Shown in pieces: positions 39,178-47,998 of a DNA stretch of 57,109 nucleotides. The notes under the pieces are model-generated. The model was not told the DNA's origin and searched no databases. It was given only the letters and a program-made list of their open reading frames with translations. The position numbers and the translations under genes are program-made. The stretch comes from an uncultured Lachnospiraceae bacterium (GTDB lineage Bacteria > Bacillota > Clostridia > Lachnospirales > Lachnospiraceae), in NCBI GenBank assembly GCA_902766825.1, contig CACXFB010000045.1, forward strand, positions 1-57,109, written 5' to 3'. Every line of letters starts with the position of its first letter. Position 1 is the first letter of the stretch.

Positions 39178-39389
39178 TTACGAATAGATATGTATATCAC
39201 AAGAAAAGATTCGTAGGATTTTATGGTTTATTACGAATGAAAAGCGCAAAGTGAGAAAAGCATTCGTAGAAGCAGGGAGGTGACAACGAATACAAATTGA
39301 AATGTAAGAAAAGCATTCGTAGAAGCAGGGTACCAGTTACGAATTAAAAGAACGATGGGGAGCATAAAGAAGATTTTAAGACCGGGAAA
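39178..39389 (+). repeat. Second array of 53-bp repeats (about four units)
   Basis: Units start at 39178, 39231, 39284 and 39337, again exactly 53 bp apart. Three contain TTACGAAT (or CAACGAAT) near the start and AAAAG-(C)ATTCGTAG about 20 bases later, which pair as a hairpin; the fourth keeps only the left arm. The layout (TTAC left arm, A-rich loop, right arm, about 13 variable bases) is the same as in the array at 33320 although the sequence differs. The following 39390-39499 contains no feature I recognise apart from a short CTTAC/GTAAG pair. Confidence 0.8.
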
Positions 39390-39499
39390 ATCATATAATG
39401 GAAAAAGTATATGCAAAAAAAGCTTACGGATAACTGGTATTTTGTAAGTAAAACAACGGATATGAGATTAAAGTAATGGTTAAAAAGTATTAAAAACCT

Positions 39500-39529
39500 T
39501 TGACAAGAAAATTCAGGGGGGGGTATAAT
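39500..39529 (+). promoter_or_regulatory. Consensus sigma-A promoter
   Basis: Perfect TTGACA (39500-39505), 18-bp spacer, perfect TATAAT (39524-39529). Drives the riboswitch leader and the peptidase/ABC operon. Confidence 0.9.
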
Positions 39530-39549
39530 ATGAATTATATTTGAAAATA

Positions 39550-39655
39550 TTTAATAGGGCAAACTCATTGAGAGGTGGGGACGCAAAGCTAGAAGTCTAG
39601 ACTCGGTTCTTGTAGAATAGATATATTACTACTACGTGAAAATTCGGTATATAGA
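39550..39655 (+). ncRNA. c-di-GMP-I (GEMM) riboswitch aptamer
   Basis: Begins about 15 bases after the expected transcription start. GGGCAAAC (39558-39565) leads into a stem CTCATT-GAGA-GGTGGG with a GNRA tetraloop, followed by GACGCAAAGC, the conserved core of the GEMM-I class. A second helical region follows (from about 39588). Together with the terminator directly behind it, this is a transcription-attenuating switch that senses cyclic di-GMP. The exact 3' edge of the aptamer is approximate. Confidence 0.8.
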
Positions 39656-39676
39656 ATAGAGATAGATGGTTCGGTT

Positions 39677-39734
39677 GCAATAATCATTTTATTATATATT
39701 GATTTATATAATAATGATTGTTGCATTTTTTTTT
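39677..39734 (+). terminator. Riboswitch expression-platform terminator
   Basis: GCAATAATCATT...ATTATAT pairs with ATATAATAATGATTGTTGC (few mismatches), then nine or more Ts. Lies between the c-di-GMP aptamer and the coding region, so it can only make sense as a conditional terminator. Confidence 0.85.
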
Positions 39735-39798
39735 GAATTAATAAGGGTATGGATGTTGTTATAAAGCCTAAAGTTTCTAACTTTAAGTTTTATATAAA

Positions 39799-39840
39799 AA
39801 TGGCTTCGAGACAAATTCGCGAAAATACGTCGAAGCCATT
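39799..39840 (+). other. Leader hairpin between terminator and peptidase gene
   Basis: Perfect 11-bp stem AATGGCTTCGA / TCGAAGCCATT with a 20-base loop, not followed by a T-run, about 95 bases before the start codon. May stabilise the mRNA or take part in the switch. Confidence 0.55.
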
Positions 39841-39935
39841 ATGTAACAGCACATAGAGAACTAAGTGCCATGGTTAAAGTATACAACTTTTTTTTCTATG
39901 TGAAAACAAATATTTTTTCTAAGGAGGAAATCTTT

Positions 39936-40760
39936 ATGAAGATAAGGCTAGTCAAAAATTTAGTTTGTGGATGTCTGTTATCGGTTATAATTGTATTGGG
40001 AATTTCTATGTGTGAAGGTCATGGAAAGAAAGAGGCAACGGGAACAAGTGACTCTGTGTTGAAATCAAAGAAATTAGTTGAAGAATATTTAGAAAAAAAA
40101 TATAAGTCTAAAAGTGATGTTAAAATTTCAGCGGGTTCTGAAACAAAGAATTATTCACAGAATTATAGCCAAAATGTGATTAGAGATTATTATAATGATA
40201 ATAATGGAAAAAAAGCTGATATACCTAAAGGGCAAGGATTGTGTTGGGCTTCAGCTAATACATCTGTTTTGAAGTTTTTTAGAGATGTGGAGCCAAATTT
40301 TCAGGAAGTCGGAAATGCATGTATAAAAAAAGCAATAGCACATGATTGGGTGACTGCTAAGAAAACGGCTTTCGATTTCAAGTATGAAGATGAATTATTA
40401 AGTAGAATGTTTGATAAATATGATATAGATTTAGGAGGAGATTCTTGTTGGTTTTCAATTTATGATAAAATTGTGGACGAAGTTGATAATGGATTGGTTG
40501 TTGTTTTTGCAATTTAGGGTCATCAAATGACTGGATGTGGATATGTAAATTATACAATAAAGTATTCTCAGAAAAATATTTTTGGTAAGAAGACAAATAA
40601 AACAGAAAAACAAGATTTTGTTATTGTAAATGATACATGGGCAATGAGTTCTGTTAGAAGATTTTCATATTTCCCTAAATGTGAAATTGGAACATCATTG
40701 ATTGAAAAGTGGGATTTTGGAATTTGCAGAGTAAGTGCAGCGACAAAGGATGTAATTTAG
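39936..40760 (+). pseudogene. Secreted C39-like cysteine peptidase, interrupted by in-frame TAG
   Basis: Starts at ATG 39936, seven bases after AAGGAGG. A signal peptide or anchor (LVKNLVCGCLLSVIIVLGIS) is followed by a Lys/Ser-rich linker. The papain-like core then begins with GQGLCWASANTSVLKFF (catalytic Cys in LCWASA). After GLVVVFAI there is a TAG at 40515-40517; the same frame then gives GHQMTGCGYVNY, the block with the catalytic histidine, and runs to a normal stop at 40760. So a single codon separates the two halves of the active site. One base change would restore a 274-residue enzyme. Controlled by the upstream c-di-GMP riboswitch. Readthrough cannot be excluded. Confidence 0.8.
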
Positions 40761-40761
40761 T

Positions 40762-41454
40762 ATGAAAAAAATAACTATTATTTTTATAGTCTTAGTAGCT
40801 TCTATAGCTTTGAGTAGTTTTATTTTTTATAAAAGTATTAACAGAAAGTTCGATTTAACGTTGCAAAGTATAGATGGAAAGGTAAAATATACTTTTGGTA
40901 AAATATGCAACGATGAGCCTAAAGCAATCTCAGATTTTTCATATGAGTGTGTGATTAGTAATTTATCTTTAGATAAATTATTCACAGATAAATTTGAAGG
41001 TGATCTTGTTTATTTAGATGATGATAATAATACATCAACTAAGGTAAACAAAAGATGTTATATTTGTGTGGATAACCATTATTTTTATTTTGAAATTTGT
41101 GGAGAAAATAAACTTATTTATCGTGAGTTAATTGCAGGTTTTTATCCGGAAAATAGCGAAGGTGGGGTTATGATTTCACCTTTTTACGATAAAGAAGGTC
41201 TTATGTGGGAACAACAAAATATTCTAAGTTGGAATGATACAGTTGGATTAAACTCTTTTGAAGATCTAGTTGAATTTTATAAAAAAACAGATAGTTCACT
41301 TTATGAAATAAATGAAGAAAAACGTTCAATTATTGTAAAACTTTTTTGGAAAAATGAGCTAACATCATCTGATAGTGCTGAGATTTCTGTAGACGGAGAA
41401 CAAATAGTAGTTCAATTGCAACAGAATAAGGAAGGCGAATCGTTGTATGAATAA
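40762..41454 (+). CDS. Membrane-anchored protein of unknown function
   Basis: 230 residues with an N-terminal anchor (KKITIIFIVLVASIALSSFI) and a beta-rich exported domain containing RCYICVDNHYFYFEICGENK. The ATG is one base after the peptidase stop, and the end overlaps the ABC ATPase by eight bases, so it belongs to the same operon. Possibly a substrate-binding or immunity-like partner of the peptidase/ABC system. No family recognised. Confidence 0.6.
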   Translation: MKKITIIFIVLVASIALSSFIFYKSINRKFDLTLQSIDGKVKYTFGKICNDEPKAISDFSYECVISNLSLDKLFTDKFEGDLVYLDDDNNTSTKVNKRCYICVDNHYFYFEICGENKLIYRELIAGFYPENSEGGVMISPFYDKEGLMWEQQNILSWNDTVGLNSFEDLVEFYKKTDSSLYEINEEKRSIIVKLFWKNELTSSDSAEISVDGEQIVVQLQQNKEGESLYE

Positions 41455-42277
41455 TAAGAATAGTATAAGAATAAATAATCTTTCATTTGCGTATAGAAAT
41501 AAAGAGATATTTGAAAATGTAAATTTAGAGATTAAATCAGGAGAAGTTGTTGCCATTATAGGTGATAACGGATGTGGGAAAACAACATTATTAAAACTGA
41601 TTACAAAGTTTATTTTTCCTAAAAGAGGTGAAATTTTATTAGATATTGAAAAAGATAATAATAAGCCTGTCATGAGTGGTTTTTTGGAAAATCCCAAGGT
41701 GTGGAAATCTATGACAGGAAAAGAAAATGTAAAATACTATTTAGGGAAATACTACAATGAAAAAATGGTTGATGCCATGTTTAAGGAATGGAGATTGGAT
41801 AATGTTGCAGATGAATTAGTAAATAAGTATTCGCTTGGCATGAGACAAAGATTAGGATTAATAATAGCATTTGCAACTAACTCAGATATTCTTGTTTTGG
41901 ATGAACCTACCAATTCGTTAGATCAGAATTCAATTGGTTTATTTCATGATTATCTACATAAGGCTCAAAGAAACGGAAGAATTATTGTGTTTACAACGCA
42001 TACTTTTTATGGATTAGATAAGATATGTACACGTATTCTAAAAATAAAGGATGGGAAAATAACTCAAAATGATGAAGTTGAAAAAAAAGAGCGAGTATTT
42101 AGTGTGATTTTTTGTGATAAGTTGGATGTAGATTCGGTTAAGAATTTACTTTCAGATTGTATCATTGAAATAGACGAAAAAAGAATAAAAGTATGTGAGA
42201 AGAATATGACTATATCGCAGATTATTCGAGAACTATCTGTATTTGATATATGTGAAGTACATAAGGAGTTTATTTAA
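41447..42277 (+). CDS. ABC transporter ATP-binding protein
   Basis: 276 residues. Walker A GDNGCGKTT, signature YSLGMRQRLGL (the LGMRQR variant seen in bacitracin/lantibiotic-type exporters), Walker B ILVLDEPTNSLD and switch VFTTHTFYGLD. The C-terminal 70 residues are family-specific. Overlaps the previous gene by eight bases; the membrane partner follows after nine bases. Likely exports or protects against a peptide. Confidence 0.92.
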   Translation: MNNKNSIRINNLSFAYRNKEIFENVNLEIKSGEVVAIIGDNGCGKTTLLKLITKFIFPKRGEILLDIEKDNNKPVMSGFLENPKVWKSMTGKENVKYYLGKYYNEKMVDAMFKEWRLDNVADELVNKYSLGMRQRLGLIIAFATNSDILVLDEPTNSLDQNSIGLFHDYLHKAQRNGRIIVFTTHTFYGLDKICTRILKIKDGKITQNDEVEKKERVFSVIFCDKLDVDSVKNLLSDCIIEIDEKRIKVCEKNMTISQIIRELSVFDICEVHKEFI

Positions 42278-42286
42278 AGTGATGTT

Positions 42287-43255
42287 ATGAAGAGAATATT
42301 GTATAGGATTTTACGTAATAGAGTGTTATGGGTTATTATTGTATCATTATTTGTGATAACAAATGTATTATCCATTACATATTGCAAGGAAGAAATGAAT
42401 GATGAATATAAATGGGGACATTATATAACTAGATATAATAATCAATATGAAATAAAAGAACAAATTGATGAATTAAAAAAAGAAATAGAATATAAAGATT
42501 ATGATGAAAATTTATACGATGAAGAATATAGAACAGAATTGAAAACTTCTGTTAATATTTTGGAATATATATTATCAGAGGGATACTCTTATGATGAGAT
42601 AAATGACGGTGAAGTTCTGGCATCTAACAAAAAAGAAAGAAGATCTTTTTCTAATTTTTGTTTCGAATTTGTTTATGTGTTTCAGATTGTAAGTTCAATA
42701 CTGTTAATTTGTGTTTTATCAAATCAAGGAAAAAACAATGGAAACTATGAAATGGATTTGATAATATATGGTAGAAAAAAGATGTTCAAGGATGAACTAT
42801 TAACGTATTTATTTTTGAATGCTATGCTGTTTTTTATTCATTTAGGTTTAGTGTTTTCGATGAGGTTGATGTTACCTGAAACAAATAAATATGTATTATA
42901 TTATAATGCTGGTAATATTAAGGTTATTAGCGAAAATCTGGAGTATATTGAAGGAGCTGTTTCTTTATTTTTAATTCTAATATGGATTCAGGCAATTGTA
43001 TTTTTCATTTCTAAATTGATAACTAATTCATTGTTTGTTGGTATATTTTCTATGGCAGTCATTGTGTTATGGATGTTTATAGTTAATAATACTTCTCTAA
43101 AGTCATTTAAGATGATGGGGATGTTGTGTCCTTCAAATTATCAGGAAAATTGTTCTGTGATATTTTATTTTGTAAATGCATTAATTAGAACGATATTTGC
43201 AGTTTTATTGTATTTGGCATCTTATATTGTGTGCAGTAAAAAAACGGAACAATAG
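42287..43255 (+). CDS. ABC transporter membrane protein
   Basis: 322 residues with six predicted membrane segments (about 13-32, 125-145, 170-190, 225-245, 250-270, 290-315). There is a large, strongly charged loop between the first two (about 35-115), the general plan of ABC-2-type permeases of peptide/lantibiotic export and immunity systems. Last gene of the riboswitch-controlled operon. Confidence 0.75.
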   Translation: MKRILYRILRNRVLWVIIVSLFVITNVLSITYCKEEMNDEYKWGHYITRYNNQYEIKEQIDELKKEIEYKDYDENLYDEEYRTELKTSVNILEYILSEGYSYDEINDGEVLASNKKERRSFSNFCFEFVYVFQIVSSILLICVLSNQGKNNGNYEMDLIIYGRKKMFKDELLTYLFLNAMLFFIHLGLVFSMRLMLPETNKYVLYYNAGNIKVISENLEYIEGAVSLFLILIWIQAIVFFISKLITNSLFVGIFSMAVIVLWMFIVNNTSLKSFKMMGMLCPSNYQENCSVIFYFVNALIRTIFAVLLYLASYIVCSKKTEQ

Positions 43256-43337
43256 AAATTGTATTTGAGAAAATAGGCAGTTTCCTATGTATTATCTTGA
43301 AATTATTATGTAATTGTTTTAGAATAAGAGAAGTTAT

Positions 43338-43368
43338 GTAAGCTTGATATTGTTAATATCAGGCTTAC
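43338..43368 (+). other. Stem-loop in the serS leader
   Basis: GTAAGC-TGATAT and ATATCA-GCTTAC pair around a short loop (one T/G bulge pair). No T-run follows and no T-box sequence is present. It could stabilise the serS mRNA or mark the end of the previous unit. Confidence 0.45.
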
Positions 43369-43418
43369 AGTTATGTTATAGGATTTATATTATAATTTTT
43401 TATGAAAGGAAGAAAACT

Positions 43419-44696
43419 ATGTTAGACATAAAGTTTTTAAGAGAAAATCCGGATATCGTAAAACAGAACATTAAGAATAAATTTCAGGACAGCAAGCTTC
43501 CTTTAGTTGATGAGGTTATCGAGCTTGATGCCAAGGCAAGAGCAACTCAGTCGGAGGCTGATGCACTTCGTGCCAACAAGAACAAGACAGCTAAGCAGAT
43601 TGGTGCACTTATGGCACAGGGTAAGAAGGAAGAAGCTGAGGAAGTTAAGAAAGAAGTAGGAAAGTCAGCAGCAAGACTTGCTGAGCTTGAAGCGTTAGAA
43701 GTTGAACTTAATGAAAAGATTAAGAAGATAATGATGACTATTCCTAACATCATTGATCCTTCAGTTCCAATCGGTAAGAACGATACAGAGAATGTTGAAG
43801 TTCAAAGATACGGCGAGCCGGTTGTTCCTGATTTTGAGATTCCATACCACACAGAGATTATGGAGAAGTTTAACGGAATAGACCTTGACAGTGCAAGAAA
43901 GGTAGCAGGTAACGGATTCTATTATCTTTTAGGCGATATTGCAAGACTTCATTCAGCAGTTATTGCTTATGCAAGAGATTTTATGATTAATAGAGGATTT
44001 ACATACTGTGTACCACCATTTATGATCAGAAGTGACGTTGTTACAGGTGTTATGTCATTTGCCGAGATGGATGCAATGATGTACAAGATTGAAGGCGAAG
44101 ATCTTTACCTTATCGGTACAAGTGAGCATTCAATGATTGGACGTTTCATTGATACAATTATTCCGGAAGAAAAGCTTCCATACACACTTACAAGCTATTC
44201 TCCATGCTTTAGAAAAGAAAAGGGTGCACATGGAATTGAAGAACGTGGTGTGTACAGAATTCATCAGTTTGAAAAGCAGGAAATGATAGTTGTATGTAAG
44301 CCTGAGGAGAGCAAAGTATGGTTTGATAAGCTCTGGCAGAACACTGTAGACCTCTTTAGAAGTCTTGACATTCCTGTAAGAACATTAGAGTGCTGTTCAG
44401 GTGACCTTGCAGACCTTAAAGTTAAGTCTATCGACGTAGAGGCATGGTCTCCAAGACAGAAGAAGTATTTTGAGGTTGGTTCATGCTCTAACCTTGGTGA
44501 TGCACAGGCAAGAAGACTTAAGATAAGAGTTAATGGCCAGGATGGTAAGTATTTTGCACATACTCTTAACAATACTGTTGTTGCACCACCTAGAATGCTT
44601 ATTGCATTCCTTGAAAATAACCTTAATGAGGACGGAAGCGTTAATATTCCTGAGGCTTTAAGACCATACATGGGCGGACAGGAAGTAATCAAATAA
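43419..44696 (+). CDS. serS: Seryl-tRNA synthetase
   Basis: 425 residues from ATG 43419 (behind AAAGGAAG; the frame extends upstream to a TTG without a ribosome site). The N-terminal coiled-coil arm covers about 25-110. Class II motifs follow: [14 protein letters not shown], motif 2 [20 protein letters not shown] with HQFEKQEM, and motif 3 near [18 protein letters not shown]. Charges tRNA-Ser (and tRNA-Sec where present). The leader does not show a T-box. Confidence 0.97.
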   Translation: MLDIKFLRENPDIVKQNIKNKFQDSKLPLVDEVIELDAKARATQSEADALRANKNKTAKQIGALMAQGKKEEAEEVKKEVGKSAARLAELEALEVELNEKIKKIMMTIPNIIDPSVPIGKNDTENVEVQRYGEPVVPDFEIPYHTEIMEKFNGIDLDSARKVAGNGFYYLLGDIARLHSAVIAYARDFMINRGFTYCVPPFMIRSDVVTGVMSFAEMDAMMYKIEGEDLYLIGTSEHSMIGRFIDTIIPEEKLPYTLTSYSPCFRKEKGAHGIEERGVYRIHQFEKQEMIVVCKPEESKVWFDKLWQNTVDLFRSLDIPVRTLECCSGDLADLKVKSIDVEAWSPRQKKYFEVGSCSNLGDAQARRLKIRVNGQDGKYFAHTLNNTVVAPPRMLIAFLENNLNEDGSVNIPEALRPYMGGQEVIK

Positions 44697-44814
44697 ATAT
44701 GTAGTTGTTTTTCACAATTTTTTGTATAAATCCTTTGAATGTTTAGTAAAGTTTGATATAATATATGTATTATATATATTGAAACGTAATATATACGGAA
44801 AGGAGTCTTTATAT

Positions 44815-45243
44815 ATGGAAAATAAAGATCAGATGCGGGCTAACGCACGTGATATACAAAAGATGTCCAACGAGATTATGGAAAAGACACAGGTTGTGTT
44901 TAATAAGCTTGAGGTTCTTATCGACAGAACCAAGAAGATTAACGATGCTACAAAGACTATTCAGGCAATAGCTAATAAGACTAATATGTTGTCGTTGAAT
45001 GCCAGTATTGAATCTGCAAGAGCCGGTGAATACGGAAGAGGATTCTCGGTAGTTGCACAGCAGATGCAGCAGCTTGCTAATACTTCAAAGGAAGCATCAT
45101 CAGAGGTTTTTGTTCTCCTTAAAGAGCTTTCTGCAGAGACATCAAAGATAGAAGAGGAACTTAATGTGTTACTCAGTGATGTTAATAAGCAGAGTGATTT
45201 TTCGAAGAAGCTGCTTGATGACATTATAGCATTGGACGATTAA
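44815..45243 (+). CDS. Stand-alone chemoreceptor signalling domain (mini-MCP)
   Basis: 142 residues from ATG 44815 behind GGAAAGGAG (an upstream in-frame start at 44722 has no ribosome site). There is no membrane segment, sensor or HAMP. It consists almost only of the receptor signalling hairpin: [20 protein letters not shown] and [20 protein letters not shown] match the CheA/CheW-contact tip. Such a short soluble protein could compete with or link chemoreceptor arrays, or be a remnant. The frame is intact and has its own terminator, which argues for function. Confidence 0.8.
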   Translation: MENKDQMRANARDIQKMSNEIMEKTQVVFNKLEVLIDRTKKINDATKTIQAIANKTNMLSLNASIESARAGEYGRGFSVVAQQMQQLANTSKEASSEVFVLLKELSAETSKIEEELNVLLSDVNKQSDFSKKLLDDIIALDD

Positions 45244-45260
45244 AGAACGGGGACATTTTA

Positions 45261-45309
45261 ACCCACAGTTTTGGTAGAGAAAATACCATTTGCTGTGGGT
45301 TATTTTTTT
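45261..45309 (+). terminator. Rho-independent terminator
   Basis: ACCCACAG / CTGTGGGT stem with inner GGTA/TACC pairing, followed by a run of seven Ts. Confidence 0.85.
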
Positions 45310-45434
45310 GTGATAAATTACCAAAAAACTAATTAAGAGATAAAATGCACTTTACAGACGGACTACAGCTGGATATAATGACAGTGTCCCAAGAAACATG
45401 TATTTGATTTTCCTACGGGAGGGGGTGATAAGAA

Positions 45435-46250
45435 TTGAAGGTTGCTTTTTGGAGTAATGTTTCGGGTAAATGCTACAACACAGCCAATATAGCTGCAATC
45501 AGCGTTATGAATTCTTTATTATATGATGACACAACACTTATTTTTGAGAATAATTCAGGGATTGGTAATCTTAAAGATGTGTTTTTACAAAGCACAGGTG
45601 TAAGTGTTGTAAGAGAGAATTCAGGATACTATCCGCAGACGGGGATGGATCTGTTAGTCAGAAGAGCAAAATCGGGTATTTGTGAGAAAGGTGGAATGAT
45701 AAGAAGTATCGTAAAGCTTGTTAACGGAAGACTCTTATATATACCAAGAAGGTATGACATCAGCAATGAAGTTTTTGAATTTGAATTGAATATGGTGCTT
45801 GATATGCTCATGCCTATGTTTGAGAGTTATGCCGGTAATGTTTTTATTGATACATCGGATAATCATAATGCCAGTACTCATTCCATACTTGATATGGCGG
45901 ATGTGGTAGTAGTCAGTATGTGCCAGAATAAGCAGGTTATGGATGATATTTTCAGAAATTATTCATCTGTTCTTGATAAAGCATTTTTTGTAATTGGCAA
46001 CTATGAAAAGTACTCCAGAATGGACAGGACAGCGATTAGCAAAAGGTACCATATACCTTCGGAACGTATTGCGGTAATACCGTATAACTACAGGTTCAGA
46101 GAGGCGTTAAGTGAAGGCAATGTAATAAGTTTTATTGAGAAATTTATTAATTGCAAAAAAAGAGATGACAACTATTATTTTGTATCAGAGCTTAAGAATA
46201 CTGTTTGTCTTCTTAAAGAGTTTTGCAACAGTGTTACGACTGTGGCATAA
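45435..46250 (+). CDS. TadZ/CpaE-like protein with degenerate P-loop
   Basis: 271 residues from TTG, behind GGAGGGGGTG. The N-terminus VAFWSNVSGKCYNTANIAAI has the position of a ParA/MinD-type P-loop but lacks the GGxGKT pattern. VFIDTSDNHNASTHSILDMADVVVV resembles the Walker B/switch part. That is typical of TadZ/CpaE-like localisation factors of Tad pilus systems, which the next gene (CpaF-like ATPase) supports. It probably places the pilus machinery in the cell; ATPase activity is doubtful. Confidence 0.65.
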   Translation: MKVAFWSNVSGKCYNTANIAAISVMNSLLYDDTTLIFENNSGIGNLKDVFLQSTGVSVVRENSGYYPQTGMDLLVRRAKSGICEKGGMIRSIVKLVNGRLLYIPRRYDISNEVFEFELNMVLDMLMPMFESYAGNVFIDTSDNHNASTHSILDMADVVVVSMCQNKQVMDDIFRNYSSVLDKAFFVIGNYEKYSRMDRTAISKRYHIPSERIAVIPYNYRFREALSEGNVISFIEKFINCKKRDDNYYFVSELKNTVCLLKEFCNSVTTVA

Positions 46251-46291
46251 AGAAGTATTGTTTTTAACAAGGAGGTTTGTCAGGGGTATTA

Positions 46292-47974
46292 ATGAATTTT
46301 TTAAATGAAAAAAAAGAATTAACAATTGAACGTATACTTGAAGATGTGATGTTCATTTTCAATGAGAGACTGCGTTCAAATGTATATGAATATGGTCTTA
46401 ATGCAGATGAGATTAATAAGAGGTTACAGGAAAAAAAGCAGCTTAGGACAATGCTTAAGAACTGCACATATGGCGACCTTACCGCCAAGGATTATATCAG
46501 GAACAATATTATGGATATAATCATGAATAAATACGGTAGTGAAAGGGAGACAATCAATCAGATTATCCCTTTTGATAACGCCGATCTGATGTCACCTCAG
46601 GATATATTTGAATCTGTGTTGTATCTTTATAAGCTTGATTACAATACAGATGCCCTTGACAGGCTGATTAACGATTATAACCTTGACAGGGAAAGATATA
46701 CGCAGGCAGGTAATGTGTATTATGAAATTGATGAGGATGATATACGCGGACTTCTTAAGTTTATTAACCTTGCTGCACTGGGAACTATAGACCGGCTTAA
46801 GATAATCTCACAAAGGATTTATCAGCTCTATAAAGGCAATGGAGCGATTGATGAGATAAGGGACATGAGAGTTGACGGCGTAAGTGCGGGAGTGTCGGGA
46901 ATATCAGAGGAACTAAAGGATGGGTCAGTGGACAATTACAGGAATAATGAGAGAAAATCCTTTAATAGTATCTGGATATTTTATCATGGCAAAAGTATTT
47001 TCATGTCTTTTCTGGGATTCGGTTGTGAGAAAGAGCTGGTACGTGTCTGCAAGAATATTTATAAGTATAATAATCCGGGTCAGCTTACCTGCGCAAAAGG
47101 TTACATTGTTAATGAGATGTTTGACGGTTCTAGGGTATCTGTTGCCAGACCTCCTTTTTGTGAGAGCTGGGTAATGTTTATAAGAAAATTTGACAGTGTG
47201 CGTCTGCAGGGGATAGAAAGCCTTATTACGGATGATAACAGTGCACTGCCCATACAGCTTATCTGGTGGCTTATAAAGGGGCAGATGGTTACAGGTATTA
47301 CCGGACAGCAGGGAAGCGGAAAGACGACGTTACTAATGTCTGTAATTGATTTTATAGAGCCTTCGTACAATTTGAGAATTCAGGAGATGTCCTTTGAATT
47401 GCATCTTAGGAGGATTTATCCGAACAGAAATATTGTTTCATTCAAAGAGACAGGTTCAGTATCAGGACAGGAAGGCCTGGATTTTGCAAAGAAGACTGAC
47501 GGAACGGTTAATATACTTGGCGAGGTTGCGACGGCTCCTGTTGCTTCATGGCTCATACAGATGGCAGGAGTCGGCTCGTTGTTTACATTGTTTACTCATC
47601 ATGCAAAGACCACTAAGGACCTGGTAGTTGCAATGCGTAATGCATTACTAACAGAGGGCGGTTTCAGTAATGAACGCGTTGCGACGGAACAGGTGTGTAT
47701 GGCGCTTGATTTTGATATACATATGGTCAGAGATAGAAAAGGACACAGGTATATTGAGAGAATAACGCAGATTATTCCGATGGAGGATGAGGATAATTCA
47801 TCACTTACAGGAGGAATGTTTAAGACAAAAGATATAGTCAGATATGTTGACGGCAGTTACAAGATAGCAGGTGGACTTACAAAAGATGTTACACAAAGAA
47901 TCTGCAGTGTTCTGACCGGCGACGAAAAAGAGGATTTTTTGGCATTTGCCATGGATCTGAATAACGCAGTGTAA
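46292..47974 (+). CDS. cpaF: CpaF/TadA-like secretion ATPase
   Basis: About 560 residues. The C-terminal RecA-like domain has Walker A GITGQQGSGKTT, the Asp-box region RIQEMSFELHLR, Walker B-like VNILGEVATAPVASWLIQMA and the His-box FTLFTHHAKTTKDLV. These are the features of type II/IV secretion ATPases of the CpaF/TadA group. The N-terminal 250 residues are the usual helical extension. I prefer ATG 46292 (AGGGG six bases before); a TTG at 46277 lies one base from GGAGG, too close. Powers assembly of the Tad-like pilus. Confidence 0.88.
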   Translation: MNFLNEKKELTIERILEDVMFIFNERLRSNVYEYGLNADEINKRLQEKKQLRTMLKNCTYGDLTAKDYIRNNIMDIIMNKYGSERETINQIIPFDNADLMSPQDIFESVLYLYKLDYNTDALDRLINDYNLDRERYTQAGNVYYEIDEDDIRGLLKFINLAALGTIDRLKIISQRIYQLYKGNGAIDEIRDMRVDGVSAGVSGISEELKDGSVDNYRNNERKSFNSIWIFYHGKSIFMSFLGFGCEKELVRVCKNIYKYNNPGQLTCAKGYIVNEMFDGSRVSVARPPFCESWVMFIRKFDSVRLQGIESLITDDNSALPIQLIWWLIKGQMVTGITGQQGSGKTTLLMSVIDFIEPSYNLRIQEMSFELHLRRIYPNRNIVSFKETGSVSGQEGLDFAKKTDGTVNILGEVATAPVASWLIQMAGVGSLFTLFTHHAKTTKDLVVAMRNALLTEGGFSNERVATEQVCMALDFDIHMVRDRKGHRYIERITQIIPMEDEDNSSLTGGMFKTKDIVRYVDGSYKIAGGLTKDVTQRICSVLTGDEKEDFLAFAMDLNNAV

Positions 47975-47998
47975 ATATATAGGCAGGAGGTAGGAACG

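Noticed and set aside
39530-39655. Other riboswitch classes (for example c-di-GMP-II or SAM)
   Set aside because: The GGGCAAAC, GNRA-capped stem and GACGCAAAGC elements fit only the GEMM-I layout.
43256-43418. T-box riboswitch upstream of serS
   Set aside because: There is a stem-loop but no T-box consensus (TGGNACCGCG) and no terminator with a T-run.
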